64,000 bases of DNA from W0P28-013 sp964570565. GTDB taxonomy: Bacteria > Bacteroidota > Bacteroidia > Bacteroidales > Paludibacteraceae. How positions within the stretch are numbered: position 1 is the stretch's first letter; each line of letters opens with the position of its first letter. The notes beneath the pieces are model-generated. The model saw nothing but the letters and a program-made list of their open reading frames with translations. It was not told the origin of the DNA and did not search any database. Where the stretch lies: assembly GCA_964570565.1 (NCBI GenBank), contig CAZMYT010000001.1:372001-436000 (forward strand), written 5' to 3'. The translations under genes were made by a program, and so were the position numbers. Positions 31,440 through 39,811 of this stretch are shown piece by piece.

Positions 31440-32657
31440 ATGGTTTATCAAACACATACGTTATCCAATGGCATTCGGTTGTTGCACGTGCCCGACGCAT
31501 CGCCCATTACTTACTGTGGTTTTGCGGTAAATGCTGGTACGCGCGACGAACTCGACGACGAACAAGGCATGGCTCATTTTGTGGAACACATGCTTTTTAA
31601 AGGCACGTCACATCGTAAAAGTTGGCACATTATCAATTGGTTAGAATCGGTTGGAGGTCAGGTTGATGCGTATACTACCAAAGAAGAGACGTTTGTGTAC
31701 GCCACCGTGCCGTCGGTTTACATGCAACGCGCTATGGAATTGTTGTCCGATATTATGTTTCATTCTCTGTTTCCTGCGCACGAACTGGAGCGTGAATTGG
31801 ATGTGATTTTGGACGAAATTCAATCGTACAACGATTCGCCTTCGGAGCTTATTTACGATGATTTTGAGGAACTTTTATTTGCCGATTCACCTATCGGGCG
31901 TAATATTTTAGGCAATGTCGAGAGTTTGGAAGCGATGACTTCTGAACGTTTGCAAGCCTTTGTGTCGCGTTGTCACACCACCGATCAATTGGTGTTTTTC
32001 TCGTTGGGAAATACCGATTTTTCAAAACTCGTGCGCTGGGCAGAACGTCTGTTTACAGTGCCTGCTTTGCAACGCGCCTTTGTGCGTGAAGCGCCTAAAG
32101 CGTATTTGCCACAACGCCAAAAATCGTCCAAAGATACCTTTCAAACGCATTCGATGGTGGGCAATCGCGCCTTTGCTTTATCGCATCCCGATAGAGTGGC
32201 GTTGGTGTTGCTTAATAATATTTTGGGCGGTCCCAACATGAGTAGTCGCTTAAATATGTCCATTCGAGAGCGCAACGGATTGGCGTACAATGTGGAATCC
32301 AACGTGACGTCGTATGTCGATACGGGCGTGTGGACTGTTTACGTGGGTTGCGATCCTAAAAATGCGAAACGCTGTTTGCAACTCATTGATAAAGAGTTGG
32401 AACGATTGCGTACGCAGCCACTCGACGCGCGCCAATTGCACACCGCCAAATTACAACTCGAAGGACAACTGTTGATTGCCAACGAAAATAAGGAAAATTT
32501 GATTTTGGCGATGGCAAAACTCTTTTTGCAGCAAAATTACTGTTTATCCGATGCTGAAATTCACGAACGCATTATGGCGGTAACCTCTGAAAAGTTACAA
32601 CAGATTGCTTCTGAACTATTTAATAAAGAGTCGTTGACTCATTTGATGTTCGATTAA
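31440..32657 (+). CDS. M16-family zinc metallopeptidase
   Basis: 405 residues. The inverted zinc motif HFVEH (His46, Glu49, His50) and the third ligand Glu126 (LDEIQSYND) are present, so this is an active-type M16 peptidase (mitochondrial processing peptidase/pitrilysin group). The second half carries the usual inactive M16 domain (GGPNMSSRLNMSIRERNGLAYNV). There is no signal peptide, so it probably acts in the cytoplasm on peptides; the substrate is unknown. I use the ATG at 31440 because a two-element promoter ends at 31417 and the upstream codons (MWRCKKC...) do not look like an M16 start. The O-methyltransferase gene follows after 3 bp. Confidence 0.92.
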   Translation: MVYQTHTLSNGIRLLHVPDASPITYCGFAVNAGTRDELDDEQGMAHFVEHMLFKGTSHRKSWHIINWLESVGGQVDAYTTKEETFVYATVPSVYMQRAMELLSDIMFHSLFPAHELERELDVILDEIQSYNDSPSELIYDDFEELLFADSPIGRNILGNVESLEAMTSERLQAFVSRCHTTDQLVFFSLGNTDFSKLVRWAERLFTVPALQRAFVREAPKAYLPQRQKSSKDTFQTHSMVGNRAFALSHPDRVALVLLNNILGGPNMSSRLNMSIRERNGLAYNVESNVTSYVDTGVWTVYVGCDPKNAKRCLQLIDKELERLRTQPLDARQLHTAKLQLEGQLLIANENKENLILAMAKLFLQQNYCLSDAEIHERIMAVTSEKLQQIASELFNKESLTHLMFD

Positions 32658-32660
32658 CCT

Positions 32661-33332
32661 ATGGATTTAAAACAAGCCAAAAAAGTAACCGATGATGCCA
32701 ATCAATTGATTGATGCGTATATGGCGGCACATAGCGATGCTGAGCCCGAATATTTGGCGTTGGTGAACCGTGCAGCCCATGTGCATACCATCAATCCGCG
32801 CATGTTGTCGGGTCATTTTCAAGGGCGCATTCTCAAAATGTTGGTGCGCATGATTCAGCCGCAGCGTGTACTCGAAATAGGAACTTTTGTGGGTTATTCA
32901 GCCTTGTGTATGGCCGAAGGTTTGCCCGAAGGCGGACATGTCGATACCATCGAAATAGACGACGAATTGGAGGAATTTATCCGTGAACAGTTGGCAAAAT
33001 CGCCGTTCGAAGAGCGTATTACGTTACATATTGGCGATGCGTTGCAGGTGATTCCACAACTCGACACGACGTTTGATTTGGTATTTATCGATGCCGACAA
33101 ACGCTTGTATCGTGATTATTACGAACTGGTGTTGCCACGCCTCAAATCGGGCGGATTTATTTTGGCCGATAATACGCTGTGGGATGGTAAAGTGTTGATT
33201 GATAAACCAGAATCGAACGATTACCAAACCATTGCCATCAAAGCATTTAATGATTTTATAGCAACAGATAACCGTATTGAAAAAGTAATATTACCTTTGC
33301 GTGACGGTTTAACGTTGATCATGAAAAAATAA
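32661..33332 (+). CDS. O-methyltransferase (caffeoyl-CoA/catechol type)
   Basis: 223-residue SAM-dependent enzyme. It has the SAM motif LEIGTFVGYSALCMAEGL (about 74-91), the acidic ribose-binding IEIDDEL, and the metal-binding stretches DLVFIDADKRLYRDYY and ADNTLWDGKV of the cation-dependent O-methyltransferase family 3. Bacterial substrates of this family are mostly unknown. Only 3 bp separate it from the M16 gene, so the two are cotranscribed; a functional link is not evident. Confidence 0.9.
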   Translation: MDLKQAKKVTDDANQLIDAYMAAHSDAEPEYLALVNRAAHVHTINPRMLSGHFQGRILKMLVRMIQPQRVLEIGTFVGYSALCMAEGLPEGGHVDTIEIDDELEEFIREQLAKSPFEERITLHIGDALQVIPQLDTTFDLVFIDADKRLYRDYYELVLPRLKSGGFILADNTLWDGKVLIDKPESNDYQTIAIKAFNDFIATDNRIEKVILPLRDGLTLIMKK

Positions 33333-33402
33333 AGCGTATCCGCTGGCGTATGTTTCGTGCTAGCCAAGGCGGTACCAAGGTTTAACCAAAAAGGGACTGA
33401 CA

Positions 33403-33804
33403 ATGGAGTATATGTATCAATTAGAACTTAAAGTTCGCGACTATGAATGTGATTTACAAGCAATTGTAAATAATGCAAATTATCAACATTATTACGAACA
33501 CACGCGCCACGAGTTTTTAAGTCAGCACAAAATTAGTTTTGCCGACTTGCACGACGAAGGCATCGATTTCGTAGTAGCTCGTGTGGAAATGGCATTTAAA
33601 ACACCGCTCAAATCGGGCGATCGTTTTTTAAGTGTGCTTAACTTGACGCAAGAAGGCGTAAAATATACGTTCCACCAAAAAATATTCCGCTTGCCGGATA
33701 TGAAATTGTGTAACGTTGGTAAATTTGATTGTGTGGTGTTGGATCATGGCAAATTGTGCCGCAATGCTGAATTGGACGCATTTGTAGCGAGTTTACAGCC
33801 CTAA
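33403..33804 (+). CDS. Acyl-CoA thioesterase (hotdog fold, YbgC/4HBT type)
   Basis: 133-residue single hotdog domain. The catalytic region YECDLQAIVNNANYQHYYEHTRHEFL matches the YbgC/4-hydroxybenzoyl-CoA thioesterase group, with the Asp18 position and the following Asn-rich turn in place. It probably hydrolyses short-chain acyl-CoA in the cytosol. Start at 33403; an in-frame ATG four residues later is possible. nfo follows after 11 bp in the same direction. Confidence 0.85.
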   Translation: MEYMYQLELKVRDYECDLQAIVNNANYQHYYEHTRHEFLSQHKISFADLHDEGIDFVVARVEMAFKTPLKSGDRFLSVLNLTQEGVKYTFHQKIFRLPDMKLCNVGKFDCVVLDHGKLCRNAELDAFVASLQP

Positions 33805-33815
33805 AATAGAGAATT

Positions 33816-34661
33816 ATGAAATATATTGGAGCACATGTGAGCGCATCGGGTGGTGTAGAAAATGCCCCAGTGAATGCGCACGAAATAGGCGCTACCGCCT
33901 TTGCGTTGTTTACTAAAAATCAACGTCAATGGGTCGCTGCACCACTGACTGAAACGTCCATTCGTTTGTTCAAAGAACGTTGTGCGGAATTTGGTTACAA
34001 ACCTCAGCAAATTTTGCCACACGATAGTTATTTGGTGAATTTAGGTTCGCCCGAAGCGGAAGGTTTGGAGAAATCGCGTGCCGCTTTTTTGGACGAAATG
34101 CAACGGTGCGAGCAGTTGGGTTTAGATCGTTTGAATTTTCACCCAGGCAGCCATTTGAATAAATTGTCGGAAGCCGATTGTTTGAAACGCATTGCCGAAT
34201 CTATCAATATTACGTTGGCAGCCACGCACGGTGTGACCGCTGTACTTGAAAACACGGCCGGACAAGGTTCAAACGTTGGTTATCGGTTCGAACAGTTGCG
34301 CCAAATCATCGACTTGGTGGACGATAAATCGCGTGTTGGCGTTTGTATCGACACGGCGCATGCGTTTGCTTCGGGGTACAATTTGGCAACGCCCGACGGC
34401 TTTAGTGCCGTTTTTCAGCAGTTCGATGACGTGATTGGATTTTCCTATTTGCGTGGTATGCATCTCAATGACTCTAAAAAAGAGTTATCCACGCGCGTCG
34501 ACCGTCACGAGGTGTTGGGCGAAGGTCATATTGGTAAAACCGTATTTGAATTGATTATGGCCGATGCTCGTTTTGATAATATCCCATTAATTCTTGAAAC
34601 ACCCGACGAAACGCGTTGGAACCAAGAAGTGGCTTGGCTCAAAAGTAATGTTAAATCATAA
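33816..34661 (+). CDS. nfo: Endonuclease IV (AP endonuclease)
   Basis: 281-residue TIM-barrel DNA repair enzyme that nicks DNA at abasic sites. It starts MKYIGAHVSASGG, and the zinc-site motifs are all present in order: NFHPGSH, LENTAGQG, CIDTAHAFASGY, HLNDSK, DRHEVLGEGHIG and LETPDE. Length equals that of E. coli Nfo (285). A membrane protein gene follows after 11 bp. Confidence 0.97.
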   Translation: MKYIGAHVSASGGVENAPVNAHEIGATAFALFTKNQRQWVAAPLTETSIRLFKERCAEFGYKPQQILPHDSYLVNLGSPEAEGLEKSRAAFLDEMQRCEQLGLDRLNFHPGSHLNKLSEADCLKRIAESINITLAATHGVTAVLENTAGQGSNVGYRFEQLRQIIDLVDDKSRVGVCIDTAHAFASGYNLATPDGFSAVFQQFDDVIGFSYLRGMHLNDSKKELSTRVDRHEVLGEGHIGKTVFELIMADARFDNIPLILETPDETRWNQEVAWLKSNVKS

Positions 34662-34672
34662 AAGCGAAAGAT

Positions 34673-35257
34673 ATGTTTAAAAAGTGGTTAGAAAATTACA
34701 AGAAGATTGCACAACGTGCTTGGATTTTGCTTTCAAAACCAGAAATGGGTTGGCGCATTGTAGCTGACGAACAGGCTTCATCGAAGCAAGTAACACAAGA
34801 GTACGTGATTCCTTTTTTGGTATTGTGTGTGTTGGCTGAATTTTTAGGCTATGTGTTCAATGGTGCAGCTGGTATTCATTTTGCGTTTATCAAAGCCATA
34901 TTCTCTGCCATGGCCTTGTTTGGTTCGTGGTGGATTTCGGTAAAAGCGTGTAAATATTTGGTGCAACGTTTTCACAAAAAAGAAATTTCGGATGCCGTGA
35001 GTCATACGTTGGTGAGCTATAGTTTTACCGTGGTATTTTTGCTCAATATCGTTTTGGCATTTTTTCCAAGTCTGTTTTTCTTAGCGTTATTGGGCGTTTA
35101 TACATTGTATATCGTGTTTGTGGGCGTTGGTGTTATTTTGGATATTGAAGAAAATTCACGTGGTAAACTCTCCATGTCGCTCTCGGTGTTGATTATTCTT
35201 ATGCCCATTTTGATTGGTTGGGTGTTGGGTAAATTGTTACCAAACGCACCTTTATAG
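34673..35257 (+). CDS. Yip1-domain integral membrane protein
   Basis: 194 residues. A short cytosolic N-terminus (WILLSKPEMGWRIVADE, typical of bacterial YIP1 proteins) precedes about five membrane helices (about 40-57, 65-90, 110-130, 133-155, 165-190). Function in bacteria is unknown. It is probably cotranscribed with nfo. Confidence 0.75.
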   Translation: MFKKWLENYKKIAQRAWILLSKPEMGWRIVADEQASSKQVTQEYVIPFLVLCVLAEFLGYVFNGAAGIHFAFIKAIFSAMALFGSWWISVKACKYLVQRFHKKEISDAVSHTLVSYSFTVVFLLNIVLAFFPSLFFLALLGVYTLYIVFVGVGVILDIEENSRGKLSMSLSVLIILMPILIGWVLGKLLPNAPL

Positions 35258-35262
35258 GTCAG

Positions 35263-35296
35263 TTGGTGAATGATTCGCTGTTTTTTACTATATTTG
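35263..35296 (+). promoter_or_regulatory. Candidate promoter for the LutB-like gene
   Basis: TTG (35263-35265), a rather long 23-bp spacer, and TATATTTG (35289-35296), 17 bp before the start codon. Confidence 0.5.
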
Positions 35297-35312
35297 CAGA
35301 TTAACCCCAAGT

Positions 35313-36686
35313 ATGAGTGCTAACAAACATCAGTTTGCTGTCGACGCTAGTAAAATAGCTTTTGATAAGCGTCATAGTCAAACGATAAAATTTAATATTT
35401 CCAAGTATGATGCGGCTGTAACCAAAGGGTTTGGTCGTTATCGCGATTTGGCGTTAGCACGTCAGCAAGCCGCTCGTATCAAACGCGAGGTATTGGCTCA
35501 TCTCGATACCTATTTGCTTCAATTTGAAGAAAATAGTACGCGCCGTGGTGCCGAAGTGCATTGGGCGCAAACCGCCGATGAAGCATTAGAACTTATTAAA
35601 GCGTTAATCTCCGAAGTATCGGCTAAGTCGATTGTAAAAAGTAAATCGATGACGACCGAGGAAATTGAATTAAATGCAGCTGCCGAAGCCGTGGGCTGCG
35701 AATCGATAGAAACTGATTTAGGTGAATTTATTGTACAAGTGGCGGGCGAGCGACCTTATCACATTGTAACGCCAGCTATGCATAAGTCGAAAGGCGATAT
35801 TGCAAAACTGTTCAATGAGAAATTTGGAACCGACATCAACGCTACGCCCGAAGAACTGACGGCTTATGTGCGTGGTGTGTTGCGTCAAAAATTCACAACG
35901 GCTGAAATTGGTGTCACGGGTGCTAATTTTTTGGTAGCCGATACAGGTGCTATTTCAGTCACCGAAAATGAGGGAAACGGGTTGATGACGATGTCATTTC
36001 CCAAATTACATATTGTGATTGCTGGCATCGAAAAGGTGATTCCTAAAATGGAACAGTTAGGTCTGTTCTATCCGTTGTTGGCAGCACATGGCACAGGGCA
36101 ACAAATGACTGTTTACAATTCGTTGGTCAGCGGACCACGTCAACCAGGCGAAGCTAATGGTCCCGATCGTATGGTGGTTATTTTGCTCGACAATGGTCGC
36201 ACCAATTTATACGCCGATGGCGAATCGCGCGAAGCATTGGCTTGCATTCGTTGTGGTGCTTGCTTAAATGGCTGTCCTGTGTACAAAACGATTGGTGGTT
36301 ATACGTACAATACCACTTATTCTGGGCCAATTGGATCGGTGATTACGCCGTTTTTCAAAGGATTTAAAGAATATGGGCATTTGAGTTCTGCCTCGTCGTT
36401 GTGTGGTCAGTGTGCCGAAGTGTGTCCAGTGCGTATTCCGTTGACGGATTTATTATTGGCTAATCGCCGAAAAATGGTGGAGCGTGGTTTGCAGCCCACA
36501 GGCGAAAAAACGGTGATTCGTGGCTTTAAACTGTTGGCAAGCTATCGAATAGGATTTGATTTTGCACCTGCTTGGCTTAAAAATAGCGTACTTTATCCGC
36601 TCAATTTCTTTGGCTGGGGCAATAAGCGGGCAATGCCTACGTTTGCTAAAAAAAGCTTTTCTCAAACATATAGAAAACAAAAATAA
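35313..36686 (+). CDS. LutB-like lactate utilization iron-sulfur protein
   Basis: 457 residues. The N-terminal LUD domain (about 60-290, with VTGANFLVADTGAI and HIVIAGIEKVIP) is followed by a ferredoxin region with two [4Fe-4S] sites, CIRCGACLNGCPVY and CGQCAEVCPVRIP, and a C-terminal tail. In the LutABC complex this subunit takes part in oxidation of L-lactate to pyruvate on the cytosolic side of the membrane. Neither lutA nor lutC is adjacent here; the next gene encodes an FKBP-like lipoprotein. LutA and LutC may lie elsewhere or the protein may serve another electron-transfer role. Confidence 0.85.
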   Translation: MSANKHQFAVDASKIAFDKRHSQTIKFNISKYDAAVTKGFGRYRDLALARQQAARIKREVLAHLDTYLLQFEENSTRRGAEVHWAQTADEALELIKALISEVSAKSIVKSKSMTTEEIELNAAAEAVGCESIETDLGEFIVQVAGERPYHIVTPAMHKSKGDIAKLFNEKFGTDINATPEELTAYVRGVLRQKFTTAEIGVTGANFLVADTGAISVTENEGNGLMTMSFPKLHIVIAGIEKVIPKMEQLGLFYPLLAAHGTGQQMTVYNSLVSGPRQPGEANGPDRMVVILLDNGRTNLYADGESREALACIRCGACLNGCPVYKTIGGYTYNTTYSGPIGSVITPFFKGFKEYGHLSSASSLCGQCAEVCPVRIPLTDLLLANRRKMVERGLQPTGEKTVIRGFKLLASYRIGFDFAPAWLKNSVLYPLNFFGWGNKRAMPTFAKKSFSQTYRKQK

Positions 36687-37168
36687 TGAATGATATGAAA
36701 AAATGGATTTACCTAGTTTTGGTGTTGGTTCTAGCGAGCTGTGAAGCCGATTTTCAAACGTGGAAAGATTTGAACACCAGTTGGTTGGTTCAAAATAAAG
36801 CGCAACACACTGCTGCTAACGATTTGAAAATATTACCATCAGGCGTGCAATACCAAATTTTTCACAATGGACCAGGATCTACTCCAAAACCTACAAATTC
36901 CGAAGTTTGGGTGACTTATACGGCTAAACTGATTGATGGTACAGTCTGTGATTCTGGAAGTGTTAAAAGGTTGGTTGTAAGTGATTTAATACCTGGTTTA
37001 CAAGAAGCCTTATGCTTGATGAGTGCACCTTCATATGCTAAAATTTATGTGCCTTACACAATGGCATATGGCGTGGATGGCTCGAAAGCGACAGGTGGTA
37101 ATTTTCATGTTCCGCCGTATTCGACTATGATTTTCGAAATTGACCTTCATGATGTTCTAAATCAGTAA
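36686..37168 (+). CDS. FKBP-type peptidyl-prolyl isomerase lipoprotein
   Basis: 160 residues with a lipoprotein signal (MKKWIYLVLVLVLASC, Cys at the lipobox). The C-terminal 100 residues follow the FKBP fold: LPSGVQYQIFHNGPG, VWVTYTAKLIDGTV, LIPGLQEALCLM, KIYVPYTMAYG and the final strand TMIFEIDLHDV. Several active-site aromatics are replaced, so isomerase activity may be weak. It probably acts as a periplasmic folding factor. The ATG overlaps the LutB stop (TAATG); a second ATG at 36695 starts the cleaner signal peptide. Confidence 0.8.
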   Translation: MNDMKKWIYLVLVLVLASCEADFQTWKDLNTSWLVQNKAQHTAANDLKILPSGVQYQIFHNGPGSTPKPTNSEVWVTYTAKLIDGTVCDSGSVKRLVVSDLIPGLQEALCLMSAPSYAKIYVPYTMAYGVDGSKATGGNFHVPPYSTMIFEIDLHDVLNQ

Positions 37169-37170
37169 CT

Positions 37171-38406
37171 ATGAAACGATTAATAACTTTATTGGCGTTG
37201 GTGGCGGTAACGCTTACTGTTGCCGCACAAACCTATACTGCCGCATCGGTTCCTAATCCGAAATTGCGTTGTAATAACTGTTATGTGTCCAATCCGGATG
37301 GCATTTTGTCGCCGTCGGCAGAGCAACGATTAAATCAGATTTTGACCAATTTGGAAGCCAAAAATTCGGTACAAGTGGCCGTGGTAGTTATCAATTCTAT
37401 CGGTTACGATGATGAATACACCTTTGCACATGAGTTGTTCAACTTATGGCGCATTGGTAAAGAAGGTAAAGATAATGGCGTGTTAATTTTGTTTGTGAAT
37501 GATATTCGTGCCGTGAAAATAGAAACAGGCTATGGTGTGGAAGGTTTATTGCCCGATGCAGCATGCGAAGGAATTTTGAACGACGTGATGTTTCCTTATT
37601 TCAAAAGTGGTAAATACGATGAAGGTTTTGTGGCTGGTGTAGAAGCCATTCAGGAACGTTTGACAACTGATGCTGCCATGGAAGAATTATTGCTGAATAC
37701 CAATTCTACACAATCGAAATTGGTCAATGGCTTGGTGGTCTATTTAGTTATCGCTTTTGTATTTTTGGTGATATTAAGTTGGTGGAGCTATTTTGTAGTA
37801 CGTAGTTTGAAAGGTGAAAATAATTTACAATATGGTCAATTGGCTGGCATTGCTAGCGTGGCTACTATTTTAGCGTTCATATTCCCATTGCCAGTGGCAC
37901 TATTTGCTTGGTGGATTCGACACAAACGTAAAAAAGTGCGTCGTCAACCGATTCCTTGTCATGCCTGTGGAAAATCCATGCATTTGCTCACCGAAAAAGA
38001 GGAAGATGCTTATTTACAATCAGCTGAAATTGCTGAAGAAGTGGTAAAATCGGTCGATTATGATGTGTGGTTATGCGATGCTTGTAAAGCAACTCGTGTT
38101 TTGCCTTATGCTTCAGCGTTTACCACGTATAAAAAATGTCCAAATTGTGGCGCCAAAACTTATAAGTTAGAACGCGATGAAGTGGCGGTGCAAGCAACCA
38201 CATTGCATGCTGGTCAAGGTGAAAAAGTGTATGAGTGTCAGCATTGTCAGTTCAAAAAAGTGGTGCCTTATGTGATTCCTATGATTGTGGTAGCTGCTGC
38301 CGTAGGGCGTAGTGGTGGTCGTGGTGGTTTCGGAGGCGGCTTTGGCGGTGGAAGTGGTTTTGGTGGCGGTTTCAGTGGCGGCGGTGGTGCCGGTGGACGC
38401 TTTTAA
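37171..38406 (+). CDS. TPM-domain (DUF477) membrane protein with zinc ribbons and Gly-rich tail
   Basis: 411 residues. Signal peptide about 1-19. A TPM domain (about 35-165) contains NSVQVAVVVINSIGYDDEY, KDNGVLILFVND and ETGYGVEGLLPD. Two membrane helices follow (about 187-212 and 223-247), then a cytosolic part with two Cys-pair zinc ribbons (CHACGKS, CDACKA; CPNCGAK, CQHCQF) and a Gly-rich end of about 35 residues. TPM proteins occur with LemA and are linked to photosystem II repair in plants and to membrane stress in bacteria. LemA follows after 39 bp, as in many genomes. Confidence 0.88.
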   Translation: MKRLITLLALVAVTLTVAAQTYTAASVPNPKLRCNNCYVSNPDGILSPSAEQRLNQILTNLEAKNSVQVAVVVINSIGYDDEYTFAHELFNLWRIGKEGKDNGVLILFVNDIRAVKIETGYGVEGLLPDAACEGILNDVMFPYFKSGKYDEGFVAGVEAIQERLTTDAAMEELLLNTNSTQSKLVNGLVVYLVIAFVFLVILSWWSYFVVRSLKGENNLQYGQLAGIASVATILAFIFPLPVALFAWWIRHKRKKVRRQPIPCHACGKSMHLLTEKEEDAYLQSAEIAEEVVKSVDYDVWLCDACKATRVLPYASAFTTYKKCPNCGAKTYKLERDEVAVQATTLHAGQGEKVYECQHCQFKKVVPYVIPMIVVAAAVGRSGGRGGFGGGFGGGSGFGGGFSGGGGAGGRF

Positions 38407-38445
38407 TTTAACGTATATCTCAAATAAATTTTAAAATAAACAATT

Positions 38446-39036
38446 ATGAAAAAAGGAACAGTTATTTTGATTTCTGTAGTGGCATTGGTTGCCATCATTG
38501 CTCTTTGGGCCATGAGTGCGTATAACAAATTGGTAGTAGCCGAAGAAAGTGTTACCACCGAGTGGGCTAATGTTGAATCACAATATCAACGTCGTGCCGA
38601 TTTAATTCCTAATTTGGTAAGCACAGTAAAAGGATATGCAGCACACGAACAAGAAACGTTAGAAGCAGTTGTGTCGGCTCGCGCTAAAGCGACTCAAATG
38701 ACCGTTGATGCTAAAGATTTAACACCTGAAAAATTGCAAGAATATCAAGCTGCACAAGGTGAAGTGGGCGCTGCATTGGGACGTTTGTTGATGATTACCG
38801 AAAATTATCCTGATTTGAAAGCTAATCAAAACTTTATGGCTTTGCAAGAACAATTAGAAGGTACTGAAAATCGTATTCAAGTGGCTCGTCAAAAATTCAA
38901 TCTCACCGCTAAAACGTATAATACTAGCATTCGTCGTTTTCCTACGAATATCTTAGCTGGTATGTTTGGATTCGAATCAAAAGCCTATTTCGAAGCCGAA
39001 GCTGGCGCTGACAAAGCTCCTAAAGTTGAATTTTAA
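38446..39036 (+). CDS. LemA family membrane protein
   Basis: 196 residues. One N-terminal membrane helix (about 5-23) is followed by the long helical bundle typical of LemA, with EWANVESQYQRRADLIPNLV, VSARAKATQM and QVARQKFNLTAKTYN. LemA is thought to face the periplasm and to be processed or act with TPM proteins; exact function is unknown. The upstream neighbour encodes such a TPM protein. Confidence 0.93.
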   Translation: MKKGTVILISVVALVAIIALWAMSAYNKLVVAEESVTTEWANVESQYQRRADLIPNLVSTVKGYAAHEQETLEAVVSARAKATQMTVDAKDLTPEKLQEYQAAQGEVGAALGRLLMITENYPDLKANQNFMALQEQLEGTENRIQVARQKFNLTAKTYNTSIRRFPTNILAGMFGFESKAYFEAEAGADKAPKVEF

Positions 39037-39050
39037 GTAAACACGTATCA

Positions 39051-39731
39051 ATGAAAAAACTCTTTTTTGTTTTACTTTTTTTAGTCTGTGTATTAGGTGC
39101 TTCGGCACAGCGATTGGGTGTTATTGGTGGTTATCAACTGAATACGCCATTTCCATCGACTAACGCTGAAGGCGTTAATTTTAACGCGCGCATGGGTTCA
39201 GGTTTTCATGGCGGTTTGTTGTTCGATTGGGATATGACCAATCGTTGGGGACTCGAATTGGGCGCTATGTATAGTTTACGCTCGTCGTCGTACAATCTAG
39301 CGTACACTTCCGATACAACCACTATTTTTAAACGTCAAGTCTATTATTTGGATATTCCGTTGCATGTATATGTCAACTTTCCTATGAAAAAATGGACATT
39401 GGCTGTCTATGCAGGACCTTCGTTTAATATTGGTTTGCATGGGAAAGATATTGCTTGGGAAAATACCGATATGCAAAAGCCAGTGGCACTCGAAACCGAA
39501 AATATGTATGGCGATGATGGTCGCTTGAATCGCTTTGAAATAGCAGCCGAACTTGGTTTGACTGCTAAATATAAAAACTATGAAGTGCGCGCTGGTTATC
39601 AAATGGGTTTAAATGATGTGACTAAAGACAACTATCAATGGACGTTAGATTTGCCTGTTAACTCTAAAACGTATTTCTACCAAGGCGAATTGAAAGTGTC
39701 GGTAGCGTACTTATTTGATTTAGGCAAATAA
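39051..39731 (+). CDS. Outer membrane beta-barrel protein (PorT-like/OMP_b-brl type)
   Basis: 226 residues with signal peptide (about 1-19, ends GASA). The mature protein is a small barrel with alternating strands (GLELGAMYSLRSSSYNLAY, WTLAVYAGPSFNIGL, YEVRAGYQMGLNDV) and ends VSVAYLFDLGK. It belongs to the broad porin/PorT-like group of Bacteroidetes. No specific function can be read. It follows LemA by 14 bp, so the TPM, LemA and barrel genes are probably one operon. Confidence 0.75.
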   Translation: MKKLFFVLLFLVCVLGASAQRLGVIGGYQLNTPFPSTNAEGVNFNARMGSGFHGGLLFDWDMTNRWGLELGAMYSLRSSSYNLAYTSDTTTIFKRQVYYLDIPLHVYVNFPMKKWTLAVYAGPSFNIGLHGKDIAWENTDMQKPVALETENMYGDDGRLNRFEIAAELGLTAKYKNYEVRAGYQMGLNDVTKDNYQWTLDLPVNSKTYFYQGELKVSVAYLFDLGK

Positions 39732-39768
39732 AATCGCCTAATACGCATAGATTCTGAATGAAATTCAT

Positions 39769-39776
39769 TATCTTTG
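39769..39776 (+). promoter_or_regulatory. -7 element for the aldolase gene
   Basis: TATCTTTG fits TAnnTTTG, 35 bp before the start codon. Confidence 0.55.
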
Positions 39777-39811
39777 TGAATCGAAATTTTATTTATTAAA
39801 ACTATACTAAT

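Noticed and set aside
38300..38400. GGT/GGC-rich simple repeat
   Set aside because: It encodes the Gly-rich tail of the TPM-domain protein, which is common in this family.
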